Below are positions 25,114-34,533 of a DNA stretch of 64,000 bases, one piece after another. Each line of letters opens with the position of its first letter. Within the stretch, counting starts at the first letter, position 1. Where the stretch lies: positions 992,001 through 1,056,000 of the forward strand of contig CP060220.1 in the NCBI GenBank assembly GCA_023898385.1, read 5' to 3'. The translations under genes were made by a program, and so were the position numbers. The DNA comes from Pseudobdellovibrionaceae bacterium (lineage in GTDB: Bacteria > Bdellovibrionota > Bdellovibrionia > Bdellovibrionales > UBA1609). A model generated the notes under the pieces. The model did not search any database. It saw only the letters and a program-made list of their open reading frames with translations, and was not told where the DNA came from.

Positions 25114-27362
25114 ACAACCAGATACTTTTTCCGAATGAGATCCAATACCGGCGACGATCCACCTGTATTGGCCACGCAAAAAACATCATCTATTTGCTGC
25201 CCCCAGGTGTGCACTCTGGCCCACTTCACTTGTAGGCCCTGTTCGAAAAGCGCGTATGCGGCGGCATACAATGCGCCTGATTGGTTTTTCCCACGAAAGC
25301 TAATGATCATCTCATCGGCAGTTTCACTCACTAACGAAATCTTATCAAAAACAACTTGCGGATCCGGGCGTTCTTCAATTTGTATTGATCTCAGAATTTT
25401 CTTTAGCTGATTAACATTTTTATTGGTTTTCACCTTAAACCAATCGTAGGCGCCATAGATATCAAAAGTCTGCACAGAAGACTCTCGGACGGCACACCCA
25501 GCCCCATACAACATCTGCACAAAGCGCAGAAACAACCCTGGCTCGTCTTTTCTCCGGTGCAGACGCACCCATATGTCGCCAGTCGCCCCCTTCACCACAA
25601 GCGGCTCCAGATCCCCCTTGCCTCGACGCAAATACTTGTAGTCGGCCAACAGGTATGACAATGGCAGTTCTTCCACCACCACAGGATCCATTCCTTTTAA
25701 GAAATCAGGACTTAGTTTTATTTTTTCCACCTTAGCCATAGCCAGAAGCCGCATAAACTTAGTGGCTCGCGGTGATTCAACGGCTTTTACTAGATCTGAT
25801 AGCAGTCGCTCTTTCCATTCGTTCCAGGCATCCGGATTGGTGGCTTGAATATCAATGGCCGTAAAAACAGCTAAGCGCCGCAAACGCTTTCCTTTTACCC
25901 CTTTTTGATCTAGATCTCGCCACACTGAAGGCGAGTGAGGATTTTGCCGAAAAGCCGCACTCGACAACACAAGGTGATTTTCCACCATCCACTGCACTTC
26001 TTCAGTAATCTTCTCAGAAAACTGCCACTGTCGAAAAATCTTCCGTACAAGTTGTGCGCCTTTTTTCGAATGATTGCCACCACGACCCTTGGCTAAATCG
26101 TGAAACAGAGCTGCCCAAAGCAAAACTTTCCAATCCCAGTCGGACAAGCCTTTACTCACATGTTTTAGCTCTCTAAATGAAGTGGGGCGACGATACACCC
26201 GCACCACACCCTTCACCGCCTGCAGAATATGGGCATCCACAGTGAATCGATGATACTGATCGTGCTGCACAAGACCCTGCACCAACTTAAATTCTGGCAG
26301 ACACTTGGCGATCACTTGCGATCGAAAAAGAGCCAGAAGCTCTTTTTCACTACAATCCACATGGTAATAACGATGGAGACACTGCCCCACTCGATGCGGA
26401 TCTTTTTCGATACTGAAGCTACTGTTTCTTACCTTTTCTTGCATGAGAACCGATGAGTTTTGATGGAGAGCTGAAAAAGCATCGGCCAAGGATTGGATCT
26501 TCACCTTATCTAGGTTGTCTCGGGTGGCTTTACCAGATTTGGCCCATTCCACAGCCCAGTCGGCATAAAAACTCACTTCACTTAAGTGATTTTGCAGCTC
26601 ACGCATAAAGTCTTTTACATTTTCAAAACCAAAGGCCTCGGCCAATGGTTTTTGTAATGGCCCCGTGAGTAACTCTTCTCCCCCAAGAACATGCAGCTGT
26701 TGTCTGATGGCCAGCAGCAAACTTTTACTGGCCGACAGCTGATGAAGAAATACCATCTTGTCTTTAAATTTTTTAACATCAAGCTCCCACACATAGAGGG
26801 CCTGTTGTAGATCGCGCAAACCACCCGGTCCATATTTTATATTGGGCTCTAAATAATTTGAAACAGAGTCATAGCGTTTACCACGACTTTTTCTTTCTTC
26901 ACTCATGGCCGAACGCAAAGATCGCTTAAATTCAGCCGCCCATGCATGAATTCGCACTTGCTGTTCTTGCAGGGCTTTTGCCGCACTCTCAGAAAAGGGC
27001 CTCCCATGTAGGAGGGCTAACACATCAAATGGCGCCACACCCCTTGTCCAATCATTAATATCCTCAGGTATGCGACAACGAAGATTCAACCCCTCACTCA
27101 AAGCAGCAGCCGTGAATGCGGCTGCTTTTTTTTCATCTCCCACCAGCAACAAATCAATATCGGATTTTGGACAAAGCTCATTGCGGGCCCAAGAACCTAG
27201 GGCAATAGGACCGGCCTCCTTCCAGTGAGGGAGTTGACTCAAGTTTGCCTCGAGTGCTTGGCCCAACCACAAAGAAAATGCGGCACTTTCTTGAGCACCC
27301 CGCGGTGCTCGCTCTTTTGATTCAGCGACCTGAGACTTAGTTAAGAAAGTTCTTTTTGCCAT
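25110..27362 (-). CDS. glnD: PII uridylyltransferase-like protein (GlnD family)
   Basis: 750 residues: nucleotidyltransferase motif GSWARNELCPKSDIDLLL (about 56-73), GGLRDLQQALYVW, an HD domain (LFHDLAKGRGGNHSKKGA) and C-terminal ACT-like regions (MLYGAGCAVRESSVQTFDIYG). GlnD adds and removes UMP on PII according to glutamine. At 750 residues it is shorter than the usual 850-900, and the second ACT domain looks eroded, so activity or ligand sensing may differ. It starts inside the end of mutS (22-base overlap). Confidence 0.82.
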   Translation of the reverse strand: MAKRTFLTKSQVAESKERAPRGAQESAAFSLWLGQALEANLSQLPHWKEAGPIALGSWARNELCPKSDIDLLLVGDEKKAAAFTAAALSEGLNLRCRIPEDINDWTRGVAPFDVLALLHGRPFSESAAKALQEQQVRIHAWAAEFKRSLRSAMSEERKSRGKRYDSVSNYLEPNIKYGPGGLRDLQQALYVWELDVKKFKDKMVFLHQLSASKSLLLAIRQQLHVLGGEELLTGPLQKPLAEAFGFENVKDFMRELQNHLSEVSFYADWAVEWAKSGKATRDNLDKVKIQSLADAFSALHQNSSVLMQEKVRNSSFSIEKDPHRVGQCLHRYYHVDCSEKELLALFRSQVIAKCLPEFKLVQGLVQHDQYHRFTVDAHILQAVKGVVRVYRRPTSFRELKHVSKGLSDWDWKVLLWAALFHDLAKGRGGNHSKKGAQLVRKIFRQWQFSEKITEEVQWMVENHLVLSSAAFRQNPHSPSVWRDLDQKGVKGKRLRRLAVFTAIDIQATNPDAWNEWKERLLSDLVKAVESPRATKFMRLLAMAKVEKIKLSPDFLKGMDPVVVEELPLSYLLADYKYLRRGKGDLEPLVVKGATGDIWVRLHRRKDEPGLFLRFVQMLYGAGCAVRESSVQTFDIYGAYDWFKVKTNKNVNQLKKILRSIQIEERPDPQVVFDKISLVSETADEMIISFRGKNQSGALYAAAYALFEQGLQVKWARVHTWGQQIDDVFCVANTGGSSPVLDLIRKKYLVV

Positions 27363-29830
27363 TTTGCTATTTGATTTAAAGCCTCTAGGGGTGTGAGTTG
27401 TGGCAACGAGATTTCGCGAATCTCGTCAAGAAGCGGACTTGCCTCCGCCTCGGGGTAAGTGGCCCCATCGCCGGCATCAAGTAACGACATCTGGTCGGTA
27501 TTGCTTGGAACCACACCGAACGACTCAAGGCCTGTTAGAATTCGTGCAGCTCGTTGGGTGACTTTTTTGGGGAGTCCTGCCAGTTGCGCCACCTGAATCC
27601 CGTAAGATCGATTGGCGGGCCCCTCTTTGAGCGTATGCAAAAAGGAAATATCCTGCCCCGCATGGGCCGATGATTCATCAATAGCCATGTGAGCATTTTT
27701 TATTTGAGGATACTTTCGGTCCAGTTGGGTGATTTCATGGTAGTGGGTCGCAAAGAACGTCATACAACCACATTCAGAAACCAAAAACTCCAATATAGCT
27801 TGCGCTAAACTCATGCCGTCGTAAGTGCTTGTTCCGCGACCGATTTCGTCTAACACCACTAGTGAATTTTCACTGGCGTCGCGAAGAATCTCCGCCGTCT
27901 CCTGCATCTCCACCATAAAAGTAGACAGACCTTCGGCAAGAAAATCACTCGCCCCAATGCGCGTAAAAATCTGATCGTAAATGGGCAACACGGCCGATCG
28001 CGCCGGCACATATGATCCCATCTGAGCCAATAAAACCGTGACGGCCACTTGCCGCATGATCGTACTCTTACCGGCCATATTAGGGCCCGTGAGCAAAAGA
28101 CACTCACCCGCACCGAGCTTGATGTCATTCGGCACAAAGGGTTTTGAAACTTCCTGCTCGACGACAGGGTGTCGACTTCCATCGAGCTGCAAGGCTTGGA
28201 TTTTTGAAAAGCTGGGACGTGTGTAGTTGTATTCAAGAGCTAACCAAGCCAAAGAACTGATCACATCAAGCTCGCTCCAATGCCTGGCTAAGTCCATTAG
28301 ATCCACAGTGGCAGCTAGAATTTTTTGTCGAAGATCAGAAAAAATATTTTGCTCCATCTCCACCCGCTTACTGCGGCTTGAGAGGATTTTATCTTCTAAT
28401 TCTTGAAGTTCTTGAGTCAAATATCGTTCGGCATTGGCTAAAGTTTGCTTCCTTTTATAATGGTCAGGAACTTTATCCTTATGCGTGTTGGTCACTTCAA
28501 GAAAATAACCAAAGACGTTGTTGTATTTAATTTTTAAACTGGATATGCCAGTGGATTCCCGTTCGCGCGCTTCTAAATCGATCAAAAGCTTTTGACTGTT
28601 TTCTGATAGCTCTATGAGTTCTTGCAGGTCTTTTCTAAAGTCCGCTCGAACAAAACCACCGTTTTTTGTTTGCACTGGCGGTTCATCAACAAGTGTTCGC
28701 TCAACATCATTCACTATACCTAAGGCGGTGTCAGCCTGGTGTCTTTCAAGCCCGGGACAGTAGCCACTCACCCTCAAGCCGGCCCTTAATGCTTGCGCCA
28801 ACGCCAACACATCGTGAACATGGCAACTGGGATTTGCGATCTTTCCGATTCGCCTTTCTATATCGCCCATGCCTGAGAGAACCTGCCGAACTTCTTTAAG
28901 TTTTGGAAGACCCTCTACCCATTGTTGCACCCGATCCTGACGCTCCACAATTAGCTCCACATCGGTGAGCGGAAAGTTCAACCAACTCTTTAATAACCTG
29001 GCCCCAGCCGAAGTTTTTGTGCGGTTAATGGCATAAAACAAACTCCCCTTGTCTTCGCCCTTATAGGTTTTAAAAACTTCTAAGTGTCGCAAAACCGTGG
29101 GCCGCATCTCCATTCGCTTTTGCAGCTGCCGCTCATCGAAGGTCGAGAGAGTTTTTAACACTTCGGGGCCTTGCATGTACTGGGCATAGGCCACCAAGCG
29201 CTTGGCACTTTCTGGCAGCCGCTGAAACCTTTCAGGCACCTGTTCGAAATCATGCACTGTTATGGTCTTGGCTGCCGCCCCTATTTCTTTCAATAGTGTG
29301 GATTTCTGCTGGGACGATAGCACCACTTCGGCGGGGCTTAGTACGGCCTGGAGTTTTGTCACATCATCTTTTCGCCGAAGACGAAAATAGAACGCCTCCC
29401 CCGTGGAGGCTTCCAGAAAACTCATGGTTTTTTCATCGTAACTACAAAGGTAGTTGGCCGAGAGTTGATCAAGCGTATCTGGATCATACACCATGCCGGG
29501 ACTCAAGATACGAGTCACGGCCCGTTTCACTATACCCACGGCCAGCTTTGGATCTTCAATCTGATCGCAAATGGCAACCTTGTGACCGGCGGCCAACAAC
29601 TTCCCAATGGGGCCTGCCACGCTGTGATGGGGCATTCCACACATGGGCGTTTCATCCCCGGATTTTTTGTTTCGAGATGTGAGTGCAATGTTTAATAGGG
29701 GTGCAGCCGTTACGGCATCATCATAAAAAATTTCAAAAAAATCCCCCATACGAAACAGCAATATTTTATCTTGGTGCTGAGATTTAATCTCCCAATACTG
29801 CTCCATCAAGGGAGTGAGCTTTTTACCCAT
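27341..29830 (-). CDS. mutS: DNA mismatch repair protein MutS
   Basis: 829 residues with the mismatch-reading motif (FRMGDFFEIFYDDA: the Phe-x-Glu pair), the core and clamp, the Walker A site LLTGPNMAGKST, Walker B VVLDEIGRGTST and the ATPase signature FATHYHEI. GAGGGG precedes the ATG. First gene of a mutS-glnD transcription unit. Confidence 0.97.
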   Translation of the reverse strand: MGKKLTPLMEQYWEIKSQHQDKILLFRMGDFFEIFYDDAVTAAPLLNIALTSRNKKSGDETPMCGMPHHSVAGPIGKLLAAGHKVAICDQIEDPKLAVGIVKRAVTRILSPGMVYDPDTLDQLSANYLCSYDEKTMSFLEASTGEAFYFRLRRKDDVTKLQAVLSPAEVVLSSQQKSTLLKEIGAAAKTITVHDFEQVPERFQRLPESAKRLVAYAQYMQGPEVLKTLSTFDERQLQKRMEMRPTVLRHLEVFKTYKGEDKGSLFYAINRTKTSAGARLLKSWLNFPLTDVELIVERQDRVQQWVEGLPKLKEVRQVLSGMGDIERRIGKIANPSCHVHDVLALAQALRAGLRVSGYCPGLERHQADTALGIVNDVERTLVDEPPVQTKNGGFVRADFRKDLQELIELSENSQKLLIDLEARERESTGISSLKIKYNNVFGYFLEVTNTHKDKVPDHYKRKQTLANAERYLTQELQELEDKILSSRSKRVEMEQNIFSDLRQKILAATVDLMDLARHWSELDVISSLAWLALEYNYTRPSFSKIQALQLDGSRHPVVEQEVSKPFVPNDIKLGAGECLLLTGPNMAGKSTIMRQVAVTVLLAQMGSYVPARSAVLPIYDQIFTRIGASDFLAEGLSTFMVEMQETAEILRDASENSLVVLDEIGRGTSTYDGMSLAQAILEFLVSECGCMTFFATHYHEITQLDRKYPQIKNAHMAIDESSAHAGQDISFLHTLKEGPANRSYGIQVAQLAGLPKKVTQRAARILTGLESFGVVPSNTDQMSLLDAGDGATYPEAEASPLLDEIREISLPQLTPLEALNQIAKWQKELS

Positions 29831-30060
29831 TGCAACCCCTCACGTTTTAGCGGCGCCCACCCTTTGGTAATGCGGCGCAAAGACAGTACAATGGCGGATC
29901 CAATATTGTCTAGCTCGGACGCGGGAGGCTACCCCGCAGATTTAGAACGAGAGGGGGCACTCGCCGGTGACAATTTCTGGGGCTCATGCTGAATATCTAA
30001 CAGCCAAACCCATTCCAACGGGCGCTGACCCTGGCATGGGTTGTGCTTATTTGGCCCCCT

Positions 30061-31059
30061 ATGAGGCCAATGATTTTAATAGCCATTTTGGTATCTATGT
30101 GGGGTCAGATTGCCTTTTCAGCAACTCCGCTCCCTTTTGGAGATGACCACATTCGCCTTTCGCAAGTGGCTACCGACTTCGTCTATCAAAAGCCGGCAGT
30201 GCCCCGACGCAATTTATGTAGGACCCTTCTGGCCCATTCGGCTTCTGTTCCTGGCTCGAATGGGACAATGATCTATTCGGCGCCAGACCTTTCTGCTTTC
30301 TTTTCCAATCACCGCGATTTTATCGAACCTCAAGATTTAAACACCCTTCGCAGTTATTTCGATCGAAATGATTTCACAAACATCAAAGTAGATGCCGGAG
30401 TCCATCACTTAAAATTTGCCATAGTGCCGTTTAAAAATCGACTTATACAGATGGTGACCACGAGCGTGGAGTCGGAATTTCGCGGTGACAACAAAGACTC
30501 CTCTCAAAGAATTATGAAAGTGCTGGATCTTCGCGTGGTCTCCATGGACGATCCAAAGCAAGCAAAAAAAATTCGCTACTTCTTTGACCTCATGTATGAA
30601 AATCTAAAAGTTCGATTCACAGAGACCCACGCCACCCGCCCTCACTTTTCAAGCTCTTCGACGACGGGTCTTCCGTTTGAACGGGGCCGCGACAGTCACT
30701 ATCACCAACTTTTTATTGTGGAACCATCTTCGGCCTTTTCCCAAGAGTATTTGTCTATTAACGGTAGTGCCCTGTTGCGCATTCGCCACACGCTGGGCAT
30801 TTCCAACTCCGACCTGCGCGCCGCATTTTCAGACTACCAAGCCAAAAACCCAGATGGCGCCGCCTTTACGGTGCAAAGCGAATCCAACAGCGGACGAATC
30901 ACCTATTGGTTTTTAAAAGAAATCAACGGCGAAGTTTATAAAATTTTGCTCGGTGAAAAACCGAGAGTCCGATCCTCCGTGAACCAGCACTGGAAAATCA
31001 TCGACATCATGCCCGCAAGCCTAAAAGCCCTGCTGCAATTCGAAGCCACCCGACCGTAA
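30061..31059 (+). CDS. Secreted protein of unknown function
   Basis: 332 residues with a signal peptide (MRPMILIAILVSMWGQIAFSA). The mature part has no family I recognise; it looks globular with mixed helix and strand and one cysteine near the N terminus. Start at the ATG at 30061; a TTG at 30043 would place charged-free extra residues before the signal. Divergent from mutS. Confidence 0.7.
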   Translation: MRPMILIAILVSMWGQIAFSATPLPFGDDHIRLSQVATDFVYQKPAVPRRNLCRTLLAHSASVPGSNGTMIYSAPDLSAFFSNHRDFIEPQDLNTLRSYFDRNDFTNIKVDAGVHHLKFAIVPFKNRLIQMVTTSVESEFRGDNKDSSQRIMKVLDLRVVSMDDPKQAKKIRYFFDLMYENLKVRFTETHATRPHFSSSSTTGLPFERGRDSHYHQLFIVEPSSAFSQEYLSINGSALLRIRHTLGISNSDLRAAFSDYQAKNPDGAAFTVQSESNSGRITYWFLKEINGEVYKILLGEKPRVRSSVNQHWKIIDIMPASLKALLQFEATRP

Positions 31060-31127
31060 AAAAAGTCATCTCAACCTTCAGAACTAGACAGCAAAGTTCC
31101 TTCACAGATTCAAACTACGCACATTTT

Positions 31128-31403
31128 TTATATATTTCGAAACCACGACAGAAAATCTCTCCAATGCAAACAAGTCACAGAGCCTGACTTAAGTGCCTGC
31201 TTGTCATTTGAGACATAGAAAATTGATTTTAGGTTTTTTACGATCTCAATTAAATCTGTTGGGTTTCTAGACAAGCGTTCCTCAAGATCGGGATCAAGAG
31301 GGTCAAGAATCACTCCGTTGTTGCCTAAAAACTGATCCCTGACAAAGGTGGACTTACCCGCCCCTCTCGCTCCGAACAAAAAAAGCTTCGTGATTTTGAT
31401 GGG
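31128..31403 (-). pseudogene. Remnant of a DUF4143/AAA-type ATPase gene
   Basis: The 91-codon frame holds the family N terminus (LFLFGARGAGKSTFVRDQ, with P-loop, then DPDLEERLSRNPTDL) joined directly to the family C terminus (IFYVSNDKQ...CLHWRDFL). Full-length relatives are near 380 residues, so about 270 codons are deleted. A stop lies just upstream and no start codon is in frame apart from TTG. Confidence 0.75.
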
Positions 31404-31755
31404 TTAGCTAGTCTCTTGACCATACTCCCAAATTCTATGGGATTTTGGGAGTATGGATTGGGTCGCCTCATTTCGAGACAACCACGAATTATTGGGGCCA
31501 CACCATCACGATCGTAATTCGCATCGTATTCGTTTTAGCTGTTTTTCGGAACGCCAAAATCCCGAAAGTAAGCCCTTAAAATAACTCGCAACTCTCATTT
31601 TGAGGCAATTTGTAACCACAGTTTGTTAACGCACTTCGAGGCGCCCCAAATAAATTTAAAAGTGCGATTTTTTTGCCTTTGGATACTTCAGAAACTGGAC
31701 CTTTCCGCCGATAGGAATTCATCTTTATTATGAATGGCGTTTTTCCGGGAGATGC
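31404..31755. other. Intergenic region with a strong inverted repeat
   Basis: Separates the ATPase remnant and the GLUG lipoprotein gene. It contains one inverted repeat (31420-31456) and AT-rich DNA likely to include the lipoprotein operon promoter; no sure -35/-10 pair. Confidence 0.4.
31420..31456. repeat. 13-bp perfect inverted repeat
   Basis: CCATACTCCCAAA (31420-31432) and TTTGGGAGTATGG (31444-31456), 11-base loop. Immediately upstream of the ATPase remnant; could be an old operator or the end of the lost gene's promoter region. Confidence 0.75.
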
Positions 31756-34533
31756 ATGAGAAAGCTACACCTTTTATTTATTTTTCTAACAAGTGTAATG
31801 GTGACATGGACCACGGGTTGTCAGCTTGCGGATAATCGCATCAACGGGCAGTTCAAAGACAACTCAACGACGCCACCGCTTCCACCATCTCCGCCCGCAA
31901 TCACACCCGACAACTACGCGGGTTCAGACCCCACATTTTTTGGTCATGGTACAGAATCTGACCCGTACGTTCTAGTAACGGCCGCGCAACTAGATGCCTT
32001 GGGTGCAGACAACTCCCTTTGGGACAAATTCTTTGTATTAGGGCGCGATATTGACTTGGGCGATTTAGGAGCCAGTACATTTCATCGCATCGGCAATGAC
32101 ACCACTGCTTTTACTGGCCAACTCAATGGCCAAGACTTTTCCATTAAAAACTATGTACTGACAATTGACGGGACTGACAACGTCGGCCTTTTCGGCAAAA
32201 CCTCAGGCGCCACTTTACAAAACATTCATATCGAAGACTTCACCATCGATGCTGGAGGTGGCAATGTAGTCGGTGCCCTTGTTGGGTTGGCCGACACAGG
32301 CTCCAGTCTTATCCGCATTCAACTCAGCGGAGTACATATCACCGGTAGTGGCGACGACTACGGAGGAATGGTCGGCATCATTGATGGAAATGTGTTTAAT
32401 TCACAAATCGATAGTACAAGCTCAGTGACAAGTACGGGTGATCGAATCGGGGGCCTTGTCGGTTACGGGAAGCCCACGTGTGGCAAGTTTTTCTATGTTT
32501 CTGAGGGAGTGTCGTATGCCACGGTGTCTGGAGGTGATGGTGTTGGAGGATTGATCGGGCGGGCCGGATACTATTGCGCTAGCAGCGGTTACGATTACCA
32601 TGTCACGCTCTCTGCGGCCCATGGCCCCGTAACTGCCACATCAACGGCTGGAGGACTTGTCGGCAATAGCAATGATGCTTTAATAGCAAATAGTCATGCT
32701 ACGGGCGACGTGACATCTTCGGGTGCCAATGTGGGTGGATTGCTTGGATATGGACAACGGCCGTGGGTGGGTACAACAGTATATGCTTCGTGGGCCACGG
32801 GCAATGTGAGTGGAACTGTACAAGTAGGCGGCCTTGTGGGCTATGCCGATGGTTATATTCGCTATTCTTACTCCACAGGGGATGTGGAAGGCGATGAGTA
32901 TGTGGGTGGCGTGATTGGGCATTCCTCTCTAGATGGACTCATTTATGTGTACGCGCTGGGCACAGTCACAAACCACGTGAATCGGGCCGGTGGTATCGCC
33001 GGATACGTCGCAAACGCTACTATTCGGGACAGTTTTTTCGCCGGGCAAACCAATTTTACCGGAGCCGAACAAGGCGGCATCGCCGGCGGGCACTTTAGCT
33101 CAGGAGTCATTGAACGCACATTTTGGGATAAAGAATTAAGTGGCATCACCAATATGTGCGGCTTTGCCACAGCCTCTTGTATTAATACTTTTGGTAAAAC
33201 CACATCTGAAATGAAAACATCTACAACTTTTAGCGGCCCCTACCCCAATGAATGGGCCTTTGCCTCAGTGGTTGGCGACAATCAAGCGTTCTGGCGCATT
33301 GATGCGAGTGAGTATCCACGGTTTGCCTGGGTTGATTTCAATCCGTTTGCTGGAGGATCCGGCACCACCAATGACCCGTACTTAATTGCAACAGCTGATC
33401 AGTTTAACAGTGTTGGAACAAATATTTTATTTAATGGCATGAATTTTAGAATCACTGCGGACATTGATTTCACATTGCTTTCTGAGCCCTATCTGCCATG
33501 GGAAGGATTCAATGGTTCCGTGGATGGACAAAACCATATTTTGAGCCACCTCACTCATGTTACCATAGGCAACAACGCCCTCATTGGCTCATCCAGTACC
33601 TACGTCAGAAACAAACCCATGTTTGTAAAAGATTTGAACGTTGAAAACTTCAACCTCTCAGGTGCAACCGGTGGTTCTCACGCCGGTGCTGTCTTTGGTC
33701 AAAATGGTGGCGGCCCCGTTCGGTTATTCAACGTGCACCTTCGCAACTCCTCTATTGCGGGCGGAAACTACGTGGGAGGCCTATGTGGATCCTGCATCAC
33801 CGTTATGGACAGCTCGGTAGAAAACACTTCTATCTCTGGCTCAAATATTGTAGGTGGAGCCGCTGGGCACTCCGCAGAAATTCATCGAGTTACAGTGGAT
33901 TCAACCAGTACCGTCACGGGGAGCTTCGCGGCCGTCGGCGGAATCCTTGGCCAGAATGGGTTTCTCAATCAAAACTATAATTTTCTCGAAAAAGCTGGCG
34001 TCCATCAATCTCGTGCTGAAGCCGATGTCTCAGGAGACAGCCAGGTGGGTGGCCTTGTTGGTAGCCTTGCCTCATTTGCCACAATAATCGCATCCGCATC
34101 GAGTGCTACAGGCAGCGTGACGGCGACCACGTCGACGGCTGGAGGCCTTGTGGGTGTCGCCAGAGGTCCCATCGAAAACTGTTTTGCCACAGGAAATGTC
34201 AGCAGCCCCAATAAAGCCGGTGGACTCATCGGTGACCTCAATGCGGCACTGACGCTGACGAACACATATTCCTTGGGCGTGGTCACGGGCGCGGGATCCA
34301 AAGGTGGATTGATCGGAGCAGAAAGTGGCCAAACCGCCACTTATTCAAGCAACTATTGGAACAACGAAGATAACCCTTCACTGAACGACCGCAGCGAAGG
34401 CGATCTAGGTAATACGGCGCAAATCGCGAAAAAGGCCAAGGCTGAACTTAAACAGCAATCCACATTTGTGAACTGGAACTTTATAGACATTTGGTCGATT
34501 AATGAAACTGTCAGTTATCCGGAGTTGCGATGA
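31756..34533 (+). CDS. Large GLUG-repeat lipoprotein
   Basis: 925 residues, lipobox TTGC near residue 22 followed by QLADNRING and a Pro-rich linker. The rest is two GLUG-type blocks, each opening with a domain-start motif (GTESDPYVLVTAAQLDALG and GTTNDPYLIATADQF) and continuing with many VGGLVG- or AGGLVG-type repeats, which build a right-handed beta-solenoid. Such proteins are surface adhesins or peptidase-associated stalks. First of three genes joined by ATGA overlaps. Confidence 0.85.
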   Translation: MRKLHLLFIFLTSVMVTWTTGCQLADNRINGQFKDNSTTPPLPPSPPAITPDNYAGSDPTFFGHGTESDPYVLVTAAQLDALGADNSLWDKFFVLGRDIDLGDLGASTFHRIGNDTTAFTGQLNGQDFSIKNYVLTIDGTDNVGLFGKTSGATLQNIHIEDFTIDAGGGNVVGALVGLADTGSSLIRIQLSGVHITGSGDDYGGMVGIIDGNVFNSQIDSTSSVTSTGDRIGGLVGYGKPTCGKFFYVSEGVSYATVSGGDGVGGLIGRAGYYCASSGYDYHVTLSAAHGPVTATSTAGGLVGNSNDALIANSHATGDVTSSGANVGGLLGYGQRPWVGTTVYASWATGNVSGTVQVGGLVGYADGYIRYSYSTGDVEGDEYVGGVIGHSSLDGLIYVYALGTVTNHVNRAGGIAGYVANATIRDSFFAGQTNFTGAEQGGIAGGHFSSGVIERTFWDKELSGITNMCGFATASCINTFGKTTSEMKTSTTFSGPYPNEWAFASVVGDNQAFWRIDASEYPRFAWVDFNPFAGGSGTTNDPYLIATADQFNSVGTNILFNGMNFRITADIDFTLLSEPYLPWEGFNGSVDGQNHILSHLTHVTIGNNALIGSSSTYVRNKPMFVKDLNVENFNLSGATGGSHAGAVFGQNGGGPVRLFNVHLRNSSIAGGNYVGGLCGSCITVMDSSVENTSISGSNIVGGAAGHSAEIHRVTVDSTSTVTGSFAAVGGILGQNGFLNQNYNFLEKAGVHQSRAEADVSGDSQVGGLVGSLASFATIIASASSATGSVTATTSTAGGLVGVARGPIENCFATGNVSSPNKAGGLIGDLNAALTLTNTYSLGVVTGAGSKGGLIGAESGQTATYSSNYWNNEDNPSLNDRSEGDLGNTAQIAKKAKAELKQQSTFVNWNFIDIWSINETVSYPELR

